64,000 nucleotides of DNA from Ascaris suum (GCA_013433145.1 CM024172.1:3284501-3348500), one strand, 5' to 3'. Counted from the stretch's first letter, positions 1 through 14,507 are shown. The notes: generated from the sequence alone by a model not told the origin. Numbers and translations: made by a program.

Positions 1-225
1 AACAAAACGATCAGCTGAAGAGAACCTACAACAGTTATATGTTCAATGCAATCCATAACAATTATCAATTCGATAGATAACAGTTAAATTTTCATTTCTC
101 GTGGAAAGCACTTCAGAAAATGATAAAACGGCGAGTAATTTCTTTCAAAGAAAATTTTGTTGGTTGCGACGGGTTTTACAAATTGACGAATCTACCATAC
201 CTCAGTTGGCTCATTCAACATGATT

Positions 226-372
<147 letters not shown>

Positions 373-1469
373 TAATGTTTAAAAATCGGGAACATACTGA
401 TACGTGTAATTTATATATGTTAATACATTCTATTAAACCTACAACTTTCAAGATAGTCGGTTGTCTTCGAAATGATAACATTATTGCAAGTCGCGTTTTG
501 CATTTTGAAACTCTTCTTGTTTTAAATTTTGAAGCAAAGAATAATGATCGACAAAAGGGTGGAGAAGAATTCTGAATAGAAGCTTCACGGTTTTTGTCCT
601 TAAGTTGCACTCAGAACAGCCGTCATTTGTTAGCGAATTTCATCGCTGAAGTAACAATGAAAATCGCTAACGCACTCAAGTGCGCAATAACTTTTCATGT
701 TCGCTTCACGTGGGCATTCTGCATTTACACAAATTGAGCAACATCAACTAGAGGGAAGTTTTCAATGACTTGTCAAGCAATTACTCATTTCAAGAGTATT
801 AAAGCCATTGCAAGGTGCTGTTGTGTCGTCTCCGAAATTCGACTGATATACTCTTCTTTCTATTTTAAGTTTCTCTTAGCAATACAGCAGCCCATTATGG
901 TCTTGCATTATGGTCAGGTTATGATAGATATTGGTTCTGTTTATAGTAAATAAGCACTATCATTAATTTTCATGAATTTATGATACTTTGGTTGTACGAG
1001 AGCGCAATTCGATCTTCCTTTCATCTTTCATCCGTTCATTGACGATTCATATATATTTATTTATTTCTTTATTTTTTGTTTATTTATTTATTTATATTTA
1101 TAGTTATATATTTATTTATATAATACTCACAAAATAATTTCATCGAATAGATTTAGTGTTCATAAAAACGAGCAAAAAACAAGATCACTGGCAGTCGCCT
1201 TTCACATTTGGAACCAGTTCTTGTAAAATGTTCATTACCTACTGTCGAAACTCGATTTCTTCGTGCAGCAATTGGTGGACATCGTGACATCACTGAAGAA
1301 TGCATCAATGAATTCATCGGATTAATAAAGCTTGACAGACAATTGATTACATTTTATATTATATAAAGTGTTATAATTCTTTGCCAAACGTTGTTAAATT
1401 TTCATTGCAAATTGATAAAAAGAGGACTGTTAGGCGAATTCGTCTTTACTATGAGGTCTATCTTTTCAG

Positions 1470-1541
1470 CATGCGCTCCTGGTGGCCTATTTTTTGCTGT
1501 ATCTGATTGAGAGGACTTTGCAGGAGTACTTCAGACGTCAA
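1470..1541 (+). CDS. Candidate orphan exon, hydrophobic peptide, unknown gene
   Basis: A TCTTTTCAG acceptor ends at 1469, and a CAA|GTAAGG donor follows 1541. The 72 bases between are open in phase 0 and encode 24 residues. These start with a hydrophobic stretch (HALLVAYFLLYLIE) and end in a charged segment (RTLQEYFRRQ). The segment looks like an internal exon carrying part of a membrane helix. No flanking exon could be joined with confidence: the open segment at about 1185-1330 upstream reaches a possible GTAAAA donor in phase 0, but this is weak. The family is not recognised. Confidence 0.3.
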
Positions 1542-2079
1542 GTAAGGTCCGCTCCTAATCAAACAAGTAACTGATGAAAGTGTAATGTTTTGAAAGATGC
1601 AGCTCTCGTCAATTCATGTACTGAAAACTGCTGGAAAGTGATGATATGTCTTAAAATGTTTAATGAAATAGCATTTAATGATGTTTCGGAGCAGCTGCCG
1701 TACTTTTTGAAAGAGTATCAACAAGAGAGGCGCCATCACTGAAGACGCAGGCTCGAAAGGCAGCTGCAGCTATAGAAAGACAACTCAACAACCGTTCCTG
1801 CATTATCGCTTCGAAAAAAATTCTTTTTAAATGAGTTTTGTGATTTATATGAAATGTACTTGCATACGGATGCGAACGTTGAAAAAAGAGTCGGCAACAA
1901 AACGGATGAGACATGCGGAGATAGTAGATTGGAGCAGGCATTTGCACACAACATGATGATTGTATTGTTCGCCAATATTGCCACATGAAATGCTCGACAA
2001 GGGGTTGACGTTCATGCTGCAAAGTGAACGCATCTGAGGATGTTACAATTTCACCTTGGTGTGAGTCGATTAGATCGAA

Positions 2080-2480
2080 TTAAATGAATCGATATATTAG
2101 ATGAATTAATTGAATTGTATGGATGAATTGTTCGAATGGATGGACTTAATGAATTGAGTGGATGGATTGGGTTGGATGAACGTATGAAACAAATTTAACG
2201 AAGGAACTTATTGGGTGGATGATTTGAACTGAACGAATTCAACTGAATTAAGTGAAATGAAATGAATAAATGGGTGATTCGATCTAAATGAATGAAGCGG
2301 ACTGAGTGAGTGAAGGAGCTGAATTAAGTGAGTAAACGGAGCTGAACGCTTGGGACGCTTTGAAGAACGAGCGGAACTCGAATGACTGAACTGAGCTGGA
2401 ATAGATGAACGCGCTGAATTAAATAAGTGAGCTTAATGTAAAACGAGTGAGCGAGTTGAACTGAGTGAATGAGTTTATTG
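2080..2480. repeat. Degenerate GAATGA/GAATTGA-type low-complexity repeat
   Basis: About 400 bases are built from short variants of GAATGA, GAATTGA, GAGTGA and GGATGG, strongly biased to purines plus T on this strand. No clean period is visible by eye, so this looks like an old, diverged tandem array rather than coding sequence. Confidence 0.6.
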
Positions 2481-4026
2481 CTCGCCTATGTGGCAAATAT
2501 GGAAGTTCTTATTATGCAGTAACAAAAAGCGGTAGTGGATATAAATTCACTGATACTATTAAAAAGCACGCTACCCATGACGGATTATGTGTCCAAAACA
2601 TATGATAAATAAGAAGAAAATGCGAACTAGGTAATGAGAATTAAAATTTTAAATGAAAGAGGATATTTACTAAAACACTTTGGTAAAATAGCTCTATAAT
2701 CTCAGTTTATAGCGATGATGTTACATGAAAACATTCGAAGCAGATGGGAATTTAAGCTAGAGAAAATGGACTTGTCGATGAGATAGTTCCTATAGTGAAC
2801 AAAAAACTTCCTCACAAATTCTATTTATCCTGTATATTATGTGCAATGAAATCGCAAGAGTGAGAGTTAGCGTTTGCAGTTTGTTGCACATCCGTCGGCC
2901 ACTTCAGTGACCGGTTCTCTGAAGAAGGCGCAACCCCAATTCGATCCGAATTCATCAATGCATTATGCCCATATCTTTATATGACCGCATCCTTTTTCCC
3001 ACATTTTGATTGATCCTGTAGGGGGTTGTCATCGTACAATTGCGTTTACTTCGACTATGAAAACATGGTCATCATGTGCACGTTTCTTCTATGATATTAT
3101 TTAATCTTTGCTTAATATCAAAATCACACATAGATGAATTTATGCCATTTTTTTCGTAGTATTTACTAAAAAGATATTTTCAATGGATGTTTTTTATTCG
3201 CTTGAATAGATTATCTCAATAGGTGCGTTTAGAGTGCTCTATGTAGAAGTGATTTATTTGCGAGATCATACGAATGAGTACCTTCGACAACATCAAAGAT
3301 CCGATAGAATGCGAAAGATTCCTCTGAGAAGTTGTAATCTAATTTCCGCTCTAATGTTCGTTATAAAAATTCAAGCCATAAATGAGAGAAAATCGAAAAT
3401 CGAGATGAAAAACGGAAGTGAAATTTTTCGTCGCTAAAGAGTAACACTCTATTCATATCAGTCATTTATCTTAAATCAATTTTTGCAAACTTATTTCCAA
3501 GGTGCCTCATAGTGAGCTCACGCTACTGCATATATATGTTGTGTATTTGTATGATTATATGCGCATATTGGATAATTTGACTTCGCAAATCGCTGAAGCT
3601 TGAGCAACGAAATGTTTTGGTGATAGTTTGCACAAAACGATCACCTCATCTTCCATACCTCCAACTGATATATCAACTTCGAAAATACATGACACAAAAA
3701 CTTTGCATCTGTCATTTAAATCATCCGGAACCTTGGACGCGTTTTATAATGGATTCGGCCACAAAGACGAGTCCATTGAAAAGATTTGTGCGAGCAGTCG
3801 GATTAACTGGAATATGAAGTCATTGTGCCACATGCGTTGTCGTTCGTAGGCATCTTATGGAGATGACTGGCCAAATGGTACAAATGCAAAAACGCATATT
3901 ATGCCAGCCCATTTGGCGTGTATCTGTTCATTTACCTTATCATCGTTGAAGTGGTATTTATGTCGGCCAACGATTAATATACATCGTATGATTGGTGTTT
4001 TATATATACATTAACTCACTTACTGC

Positions 4027-4183
<157 letters not shown>

Positions 4184-5468
4184 CGGGAATGTACCGTTTG
4201 AGTGCCACCAATCTCCCAAACCGTAATTTTTTCTCAATACGACATAAACGATGTTCAATCACGGCTGTGTGGACGCGACAACGGTGGTCAACACCGAGTA
4301 CGCTGACGCACGGGATGGGCAGATCGGGTCAGTAAACCTGCTGATACCCTTCTTGACTTCACTTGAATGTTACCGTCCAACATTCTCAGTTGCGTCACGT
4401 GACTTGTTCGCTCATTAATTTAACACCTTTGTGCCATTGTTGTATTAATTTTAATGTATTTTCTTATCAAGCTGGAGTGCTCCTTGCGAAAAAAGTGTAA
4501 CGATGGAGAGTTTCACTTTTTAAAATCTGTTCATGTTTATCACGCTCACAACATTTATAGGATCCGAATTTCATTGTTCTGATATGATTTAACCAGTTAT
4601 GAATAATTTAACGATTTTCTATCACACTATCACTTCACCCTTCGACATAAATAAACTATTTCTCTCGCATTTCCTAATAGTTAAGTGGCACTTTTTTATG
4701 ATTGAAAATTCCGATCGAATATTGCGATGTGTGAGCGGTGTTTGGTCGATTCATGAAGTACCCTTAGACGGCCACATTGATCATTGTATTTTTGACTTTT
4801 CTTTCCACAATTAGAAATATTCGTATGAGATCCTTTCTATGAAATATAGCGTTGAATCCTGTTTCGAAGAAATCGTAGCTTTTTCCTGAATGCACAACAA
4901 CGCAAAGGGCGATCATTTCAGGTCTCGTCAATATCTAAGAGCGGTTTCCCTTTTTTCTTAAGAGGAGAGGTATATTGGTGGTGGTCAACAGGTATATTGT
5001 GTTTACGTTACACGAATGGAAAAACAAACAACAAATGAAGGAAGTGTAATTTCAAGGCTCAAATATGACGCTGCACCACCATATGAGAAGGATGGCAAAA
5101 GGGTTGGTGTTATATGTTACCTCTTGTGATGGAATTAACACGATGGTATATTGCATTGGTGAAAAATCTTCCTTTGAATGAAAAGAAATATTTGCATAGA
5201 TAGGACAGCCGAACATCAATCTTCTTTCCATATTCATTATCATGTTCATTAATCAACAATAATAACGGAAAGGTTTATTTAAGAGGAGATAGATCGATCA
5301 CTCCATCAAATCAATAATTCAAAACACTTCATCGTATTGCTCAGCAAATACCTAAAGGCTAAAGGTAATCATTAACAGCAGGTGAAAGGAATGAATAACT
5401 TTGCGGAAAATTTATTTTAGTTTTATTTTAAAGCAGTAAAAAAAATTGCATCATATGTTCTACTGGAA

Positions 5469-8400
5469 ATGTTTCAGGTATCAGAGCTGTTTCGTCTGTC
5501 ACCTGTGACGGTATTCGCGTTTGGTTTCACACCACCTTTATTTGGAGCTATTGCCGCCATCACTATTGCCCTAGTGTTCCACAACGATGAAATTAGCAAT
5601 TACAATTGGCAATGCGGGGTAGGCTCATATCGATAAGGGTTTACCCTAATAATTTAGGAATTTGAGACTATGCAAATATATTAAGATCATAGTGCTCATT
5701 GTTTGTTTCCATGAAAAAACCGAATGAACTATTTACTACTTTTATCTTTGAACAATAAATCGTACTCACTCAGTGGATGGTCGGAGAGGTACTCATTGAT
5801 GACCGAATCGTATTTTACGTTAGCGGGTGAATTGCTATTTCCGGATTTCTTCAAATCCAGAAAAATTTTGCATCAGTAATGCTTTTCGGAAACTATTTTA
5901 TTTTATTTGCCATCAAGAGAGAAAAGCATCTTCTGCACTTAATTGTTTTTTTCTAAAAGGTGTTTAGCATTTTTAGAGAGCCAAATTACCATCGTTGTCT
6001 CGAATCATAAATCTACCAGTGGAGAGAACGTTTTGGCAATTATTTATTCTCATACACGTTCCTATTCGATTAGTCGAACTCTTTGCAGGCTGTAAGTTCG
6101 TTTCTTAAGTGATTTTAGGGGCGTAGAGCTTTTCGAGTCGAACTTTTCCATCTATGCAGAATTTTAAACTTTCTTTTGCATTGAAATTTCCACTCATTTT
6201 TTTTTTCTTCAAACCTCTGACTGGTTTTCGCTGATGATCGACTTTTCGAGTGCTGATAATTCGTCCTCTTGACCATCTTCAGAACTGCTACTCAGAAAAA
6301 TATCATGCATGAATTTAATTCCGATGATAAGCGGAAGTTGGAAAAATTAGTGCTGCAGAGGGGGTTGAAAATAATTATCAGCCATTTTTCGCCAGAAGAA
6401 GTATAAAAATGAAAAAAAAATTCGTAAAAGAGGCATTTTTAAGAGAATTTGCCTTGATAATTTCTCTAAACGTATTTAGAAATTTTAAGTCACTGAAATT
6501 GTTTGAAATCATAATTTAATTTTCTTTATCTCCAGAAGAAAATGGATGAAATATTTACTGTTTTTATCTTTACGCACTGTGTAAGAGAGGAGAGAGAACG
6601 AGTTGAAGTATTGGTTTTTTTTTTCAGTACAATGAGCGTAATTAGCGGAAATGCGAAATGCTGAAAGAGGAAAAAATACACTTACCTGCAGAGGTAAAAT
6701 GACGTATTTCCGGATCGACAAAATCGAATAATTTCAAGAAAAATTCTCGTCTCAGTGAAAATTTTGAACGACGAATAAGAAATGTCACACATATCACCGA
6801 TTTCAAGATCAATATTTGGGTGATCCGTCAATAACATAGAAATCATTGATGAAAGTGCAAATCGCAAATTTAATACTTTAAATTCGTCGACGTTTTTGCA
6901 GTTCGATGAAGCCAGTGGTATCCAATAGATTCATAAAAGACAACTAACTAGTGGGAAAAATTAATGCAAATATTTATTTTGCAACTTGAAGCTGATAATT
7001 CTTGGGAGTTGTCTTATTGCCTCGATATCGATCACCAATAGATTGGAATTCCGATCGAAATTTAACAATTTAATAGAATTATCGCCCGAATAATATCAAT
7101 TCATAATAGTATGCATTTTAATATGCAATTGTAGTCAGTCGTTTTCACCGTTTGATGAACGTAAATTATGCGCACAAGTGGTTCTATGAGCTGTCCAGGT
7201 ACTGTTACCTCTACTTCGGCATCGCTGAATTGCTTTTTCTCTCTGCACTCTCGATTATTGGCGAACGTGAAAATATACGTGAGCATTTTCATTCTTTTAG
7301 TAATCACTTTCATTCTGACGAGGCTTTCTTTTGAAATCCCCATTGGTTTTGCCGATGAACGATATGAAAAAGAAATTGGCTTTTGTTGTTTTCAGTCGCA
7401 CAAATAGTCAGCTATTCAACACAAAGCATGTTGAACTTTGCTCCATGCAAAAAGCAAACAGATGCGCCTATTAATGAAATTATCGAATTTTTGAGAACAT
7501 AATGGAACGACTGTCTCGAAATCATAGGGGGTTTATTAGGTACCACATAAAACCACCCAGTTTATTGCATGTTGTGTTCCAGTATTTCAGCTAATAAGGG
7601 GTTTATTTAGTTGAAGTTAAGGTAATCAGTATTGCGTTGCATATAACGAGCAGAGATATTGTTACAGAGGTGCACGTTATCTTGTTTTATGTGTTCGGGT
7701 TTTGTGGTATCGTTTTCTTCATAGCAAATATTATATGCCATCGACATTCACTTTATTATCTCAATCCATATGTGAGTTAATCAATGTTAACATTTTGTGT
7801 TGGGAAAATTTCTTCAAACATTTCAAAATCATTTAATTTGAATTCCTGACATAATTTGATTGATTTTTTTCACCTTCAGTTAAAGCTACTAAGGTACTTC
7901 ATCATTACATATCGAGAAAAAAGTGAAGTCTTTTTCTCGAAATTCGCCTCATTCGGCTGGCTGAAAGAGATTTCTCAGATTGCCTGTAACTTTTTTAAAC
8001 TTCCATCACAAAGACATGTCATTCCGTTTCGGAGTGTTTAGAAGTGTTTTTATTTGTGCCTATGCGGCCAATACATCAATACGTTATTTGTGCCAGGAAT
8101 AATGTATTGTTCATTCAACACAGATTATAGATGGTGGACGAGTCATTCATCATCAATCAAGGATGAATGAAAATTGGTCATAAGCTTTCTAGAATATTTT
8201 GAAAAGAAAGGTTCGAGGATTTGGGCCAAAGGGAAATGCCCTGATAACTAATATTAGCCAATTGAGAATAGTGCCGAAAATCAGTAATCACCGAGATTTG
8301 TTTTGCGCATCGAAACCTTCAAGACATTGTTCGATTTCGTAACTTAGTCATAACCAGGTCCATTCGAGTAAAGTAGCGTATGTGAATTAATAAAACTAAC

Positions 8401-9504
8401 AAAAAGTGATAAAAAATAGCCAATAATAAAGTACACAATCGGTTTTTTTTCGTTAGTTCTTTGGTTTTAAACGGTATAAGCAATTAATTATTATAGCTGC
8501 TATTTCATTCACAACTTTCAAAGCACTGCTTCAAAAGAACCAACTGAAAAAAAAACGGCGATTTTCGTTGATTTTTCGCTCGTTCATATCACCTTCATTT
8601 TGCTTAAAATTATCTCGCCTACGCTAAATGCACCTAGAAAAATCAGAGTTTTCTTCCGCAATCAATGCCATTATTTCATAACAGAACTCTTATTTAGTGT
8701 GTTACTTTATAAGATGCGAATTAGTTCATCTATTAGCTATAATAAAGCTTAGCGATTTTATTACAACAAATAATTTCAGGGACGAATCTCGTACTATCTT
8801 AAAGTAATACTATGTACTGCTTATCTACTCATAGTACCTATTCTTGTTGGATCATTTCTTCTCTACTGGAGAGCATGTATCACGACTGGTATAAATTTCA
8901 TTACCGCCATTCTTCAACCTATTGTTATAACCGCCATTCTCGGAAATGATTATTTTGAATCTGAAATTACGGAATAATAACACTGAAATCAAATTCTTCC
9001 ACCGCTGTAATTATGATTTAATTTATGATTGATTAATTATCCATTTATACTTTCAATGCTATTAAATCACTGGAAATAGTTGTTTGAGATCATTAGCTTT
9101 ATAGTGCTTATTAGGCGATGCACTGTTTCTTTTCGTTTTTTTAGATACATAAGGTTGAAACATAGAAGAATGACGACTAAAAAAAAATGAAAAACTTCAA
9201 GTGGTTGACGAAAAATTTCCATACTTTATAATGTCTAATTGAATTCATTGGAGAAAGTTAATGATCAAATTGTTTACAATAGAATACAATTTCAGCATAT
9301 GAAGTATTCGCGATATGTGAATACACAGGCGTTTTTTTGAATATTGCCTTCCATGGTTGTGCATTCTTCGATATTCGTCACAAAGTGATTTTTTGTGTGC
9401 GGATCGTTGAGACAATTCCCAAAAAGACGAACGACGCGGAGGAAAAATGCGAGGATAAGAGTGCAAATTTAAACTCCGCGAAATCGCTTCGAATGAACGG
9501 ATGA
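5469..9504 (+). CDS. PGAP2: PGAP2/FRAG1 family post-GPI-attachment remodelling protein
   Basis: Six exons join in phase: 5469-5618, 5977-6091, 7135-7278, 7668-7771, 8780-8888 and 9296-9504. They give 276 residues, close to the family's usual length of about 250. PGAP2 homologues are Golgi membrane proteins needed for fatty-acid remodelling of GPI anchors. The match is visible along the whole length: a short MFQV start, a first membrane segment ending in LVFHNDE near residue 40, and HVPIRLVE near 76. At about 205-232 lies the family signature EYTGVFLNIAFH, corresponding to the EYTVVLTNMAFH-type motif of animal homologues. Six hydrophobic segments are seen. I chose the ATG at 5469 because its peptide lines up with animal N-termini; a TTTATTTTAG acceptor 49 bases upstream could take a spliced leader. 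The tail after residue 240 is polar and divergent. AATAAA lies at 9665-9670. Confidence 0.85.
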
Positions 9505-10270
9505 TTATTCATCAAATTAACAGTTGATTCGATGATTACATCTTACTAGAACTCTTAAGGATTTAGTTTATGAGTTTGAATTACTAGTACTCTAAGGATC
9601 GATTACTAGTTTATGAGCAAGTGAAATTTAGACGGTGATTTTTGAAAGACGAAAAAACGGAAGAAATAAACAATTTATTCATAATGCCGATGAATGCTTG
9701 AGGCCATTTTTGCCGATCGTTTGGTGAAATGTTTAGTGATGTGTTGATTTGCATAACATTTTATCTTATATCATTTCATGGTCGAGTATAATCGCTGTAA
9801 AGTGCGTTTTGTTTATTATTGGTTAGGCGATCATAACTACCATAAAAGCTTCGTTGTCCATTGGCAAGCAACGTGGAAGATTCGTTTTCCCACCTTTTAC
9901 ATGTAATGATTGTCGATATTTCATGAATTAGCTATTTTACGAAACATTTTCTGGTGACTCTACTGGAAGCATTCTCACAAATGCAGAATCTCGTATCCTT
10001 CATTTCAATGGCCACTTCTATCATCGTTATCTTCGAATAAAAGCAGACATTCAGCAATAAAATTGAACAATAATATCAGTAGTGCTATCATGCTTGGAGA
10101 ACAACTTCGGCAGCCAACAACAAATCTGACGAATTATAACAGTTCAGATGTTTAGCAGCATGCTGTATTACTTTCAAGCTGTTCTTCATAGCTGGACAGC
10201 AGAAGCAGTAGCAGGACGAGTTTCTGGCATATTGGATTTTTACTCTGCTTCATTTTTCCTCACCTCATTT

Positions 10271-10471
<201 letters not shown>

Positions 10472-10790
10472 TGCTCATATTAATAGTCCAGATCTTATCC
10501 ATGACTTATCACATGCATTTCATTTTCGCTCTTCAGTGGTTTTTCCTGAGAATCATTTGTTTTGAAGTGGTTTCAGAATGTTTTTGCACTTTATTGATAA
10601 AATGCATCTTTATATATAAAACATTTCAAGATATAAGAGAGCGAATCGGTGAATTAAGCCTAAGAAGAAAGAAATTAGAATTCATCTTGCTAAATAAGAT
10701 GATTGTTTGTTAATAAGAAAGTGCAAGAGAGCTGCTGAAAGGGAAATTCAAGAGTATTTACCACTGAGAAGGTAGGAGAGGTTTGCTGAA

Positions 10791-10815
10791 AGGTCATTCA
10801 GAGGTCACGGTGACC
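10791..10815. promoter_or_regulatory. Cluster of nuclear-receptor-like half-sites (DR5 plus IR3)
   Basis: AGGTCA occurs at 10791-10796 and again at 10802-10807, five bases apart. The second copy is followed after three bases by TGACC (10811-10815). The layout therefore holds a direct repeat spaced by five and an inverted repeat spaced by three. AGGTCA half-sites in these arrangements are classical nuclear-receptor targets, and nematodes have many such receptors. The site is not next to a mapped promoter, so function is inference and chance remains possible. Confidence 0.3.
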
Positions 10816-12469
10816 AAAATAGAAAGGGGCTAGCAGAAACGTTGGCACGTGCGCAATCTGGAAGGAAAGGCGTTGCAAATGCGTCTTCGCTTCATTTATG
10901 AACACACCCGGTCATTTAGTTCAGCAATGGGAACGTCTTCAATACAACTTGGTAACGAGTAACGAGCGACACTTTAAAAGGCGTGAGGAAGCTCACTTTC
11001 AGACCAGATCAGAGCTAAGCAGTGTAGTAGCGGCGATGCCACAGGATCGAGAAGCCCGTCGTTGTGGGTCTGTTCTCTACGACAGAATCTGCACCTGATT
11101 CTCTACGACAGAATCTGAACAACAAATGCAGCAAATGTTGTAAGATGACCCATTCATTTCGGTTTAAACATCCCCATTATCGGCAACTATTTAGCATCGT
11201 TTTCCTTACGTCGACGAATAAAACCAATTCACAATATTCATATTTGTTGCTCATTCAAACAATTATTTCTCAGTCTCTCCAAATGCAATTGACTGAATGG
11301 TCGGGTTTGCATAAATGTTATATTTTCAATTTGTGAGCTATGTTTTATTTGATCGTATTGTGGAAGCATGTTGGGGAATGCTTTGATTTAGGCATTCATA
11401 GAATCGCAGTAAAATTTAGTCACCGTTAATTATCTAAAATATTTGATCATTATCTAATAACGTCGCAAATAGCTTCCTTCCGATTTTGTTGTGCTCAGGG
11501 AAGCAAAATACTGAAGGAAAAAAATGCATTTTACTTTGCTCTTTTGAGGTAATATTGAAGATTTTTGTGCTAAGCGTGCAACTCAGCAATCAGAAATAAT
11601 TTCCCCGATAATTTAGCAAACGTATTTAATCGTATAATTAAGGTATTTTTAATTTTAAGAGAACCCAAATAGCAATATTGGCGATGATCTCATTTCAAGT
11701 TGCTTCTTTGAGCGAGTTAGTAAATATGTTTATGTAACGTATGTTTTCTTATTGAATTCTTTGCCAAGATTCTTTCTTGCACTAGTTTGTTCCCAATAGG
11801 CGTGTCTTTGCCACCGAGCTCCGTAGTGGCTATCTCGGAACTGACGTCTCAACTATAGGTTAAACCGGTAGCCCTCACACTCGTTTCTGAGTGCTTGCTG
11901 AATAGTATGAAGCTCTATGTTCCGCCATGTTGACTGATGCCTGCTTTTTGCATGGTCCCCTTGAAACGTCTCACTCACCTGAAGACGTGAATGTGGAATT
12001 ATTAGCTTCAAAAACAAATTTATAGGTATGTTGATCTAATTACGGCATTGACTTCTAAAAAACGCTTTATATTTGGTGTTAATCTACATGAAACAACGAC
12101 AAGCTGATTTTCCAGTAACACGAAAACAATTTTTTATATTGTTGTATCATTTGACAACGTTAAGAGGATTACTGTACCATCATATTCTTCCACGACTTCC
12201 ATTTACCGATAACGCAAGAATAAATTGAAGACAGACCAAATTGATGCAATATGCTTGCAGTAGCTATCTTAAGATGTGCGGTTACTCTTTCGAACTTACT
12301 ATGCTTCTTTGATTGCCCTCCTTCCCAATCCTTTCGCCATCGATTGTTCCGCTCATCTATTCCAGTTGAAATCTTTATCGTTTAGTGCATTTGTAGTAGC
12401 GTTCATTGTTGACTAAAAGCTTTATCAACTATTGATCTTTTGCGGAAGGCTAAAAAATCTTCATGCGAA

Positions 12470-14441
12470 TTATCGCCGACTTCCGTCTTCGAAGAACACT
12501 CCACCATCGATAGCGCAATACTTTGGACAGATACCGCGCTCGCCTTGTGTCCCCGATGGACCAGGTGGACCAGATTGACCGGGCGAACCATCGTTTCCGG
12601 GCTCACCATCCAAACCGGGAGGGCCTTTCGGTCCAGCTGGCCCTGGAATCCCATCACTTCCCGGCTGTCCAGCTGGTCCTGGTGGTCCTGATGGACCGGG
12701 GTCACCTGCAAATGACAATTCAGTGGAACAAACGAATTTCTGAGGCAGCATTGCAGCTTTTCCGAACATAAGTACTGCAAGGCATTGTCCGACCAGGGAA
12801 CTCTTCTAAATAATCACGCTAGGCTTTCCCATTCAAATTCTTTGCTGCGTTTAGGAATTCAGATCATAGAAATCTTGCTATCCCATAGAGTGCAACCGAA
12901 AACTTTACATCCCATCAGCTGCAGTTATGTAGCGATATCACATTAACGGAGAATTTCCCAAGAACAGCCTTTTCAGTACTTTTTTGCTTCAATGGATTCA
13001 CTAGTTATGTGTCACTTGGAATGTGGTTAGCAACGAAGAATAGCAAAGACGCACCAGCTGGTCCTGGTTCACCAGGAATAAGCGCTTCGCTGACAGCAGG
13101 CGCTCCTGGGTCTCCGGGAGGACCGGATACTCCGGCCTCTCCTGGTGGTCCGGGCGGCCCCTTCGGCCCGGGCTCTCCGAGAGGCGCATCCGCTCCTGAC
13201 GCTCCAGGTTGACCTGATTCTCCAGCATCTCCCGGTGGTCCGGGTGGCCCAGGCGGACCAGGTGGCCCTTGCGGACACTGCTTGCATGGTGGGGGACTAA
13301 CTGGTTCGCACGGTTGGCTCGGAGGTCTACCTGGATTACCGGGAATACCAGATGCGCCAGGTTTGCCAGGCTTGCCGGGCCTTCCTGGTGCTCCTGCTGG
13401 ACCTGGCGGACCTGGGAGGCAGCAAGCATCGCATGACCCGGTTTGTGAGGTTCCACCAGTTACACCAACATCACCATATCCTGCCTGTCGCGATGTGCGG
13501 TTCTTAGCCATGGGTGTATCTTTCAGCTCGTGCACTTCAGCCCAGATATCCTTGGCGGATCCCTGTAACAAAATAGCGGCATTTTCTTGAATAATAAGAG
13601 CCAATTAAAGGTTTTAGAAAACCAGTAGCAGAATTATAAAATAATGGAAACGATTCTATCGAAGCTGCGAGAACGGGATATTTCGCAAACAAACCACTAT
13701 GCAAACACTTCGATATTAAATTCGATGTAATCTACCAATTGATCAGTGAGCAGTGGAGGCGATGAACGTAAAGATCATCAAATTTATCTCCTGTGTGCAA
13801 GATGAAATAAGAAAACACAAGGTCTACATATTTATCTGTTGCAATTCTCTAAAGAAAAAAGTTGTCCGAAGTGTTCATTTATTCTTTCTCCTGAGGTCAT
13901 AGGCATGACAGGAGATTCGCAATGGCGCTTTCTCGATAAACGAAAACAACTTCCATAATAATCTTTTTATTTGTGTTTGTATCAACAGTATTTGACTGCC
14001 GAAGTTTCCGAATCTGAAAAATCTTCAGAGCTCGTTAACAGCATGCGAAACAATTTTCTTTTCAGCAAAACTGAATTAAGCTAAAAAGTAAACAAATAAA
14101 TAAATGAAAGGATCGCATTAATAATGGATTGTCGCAGATATTTACGACTACACCAAATAGATCATGCACGATAAGGAAACAAAAACTCATAATCAGAAAA
14201 GACTCTCTAGTTCAAAATTCGGCGAATTGTCAAAAAACCGAAGGTTATATGAAGTTAAGAGGACGATATAGATACTTACTTTACAAAAGGCGATCTCATG
14301 CTGCATCTGGTGTCGGATATGATGTACATAGTTGTAGACCATTGGAAGTGTGACGCATGCTGATAGAACAGCGACCACTGAGAACGTAACCGCCGAATAG
14401 GCAACAAAACGATAGGCCTTTATGCGGCCCTCTAGATCCAT
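12470..14441 (-). CDS. Nematode cuticle collagen
   Basis: Three exons on the minus strand join in phase: 14441-14280, 13562-13055 and 12705-12470. They give 301 residues, typical for cuticle collagens, which are secreted by the hypodermis and trimerise into the cuticle. The N-terminus is the cuticle-collagen domain: a membrane-spanning segment at about 12-34 and a conserved FCK/GSAKDIW stretch spanning the first intron. RTSR at 76-79 fits the subtilisin-type processing site of this family. A cysteine-rich piece (CDACCLPG) opens the first Gly-X-Y block. A non-collagenous break with three cysteines (PCEP, PPCKQC) separates the blocks, and the second intron falls inside a Gly-X-Y run. The C-terminus, with two cysteines and [11 protein letters not shown], is the form seen in one large collagen subgroup. 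I do not assign a named orthologue. Confidence 0.95.
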
Positions 14442-14507
14442 GACTGTGGATATTTAAAATTCGCCGTACCAAACAGGGACACTATTCTGGTGTGCTCAAG
14501 TGTCTCC

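Noticed and set aside
1675..2033. Overlapping minus-strand ORFs of up to 115 codons
   Set aside because: Three frames are open in the same stretch, with no motif and no splice-supported neighbours.
7856..8041. Open stretch after TTCAG inside the PGAP2 gene
   Set aside because: It would fit the phase as an exon but does not match the family. Joining 7771 directly to 8780 restores the expected alignment.
11808..11900. tRNA-like folded stretch
   Set aside because: It has paired arms but no recognisable B-box (GGTTCGA-type) or cloverleaf. I found no tRNA, rRNA or SL RNA gene in the window.
12403..13604. Collagen-like ORFs in other frames and on the plus strand
   Set aside because: They are shadows of the Gly-X-Y repeat; only the minus-strand frame joins N-terminal, repeat and C-terminal domains with splice sites.
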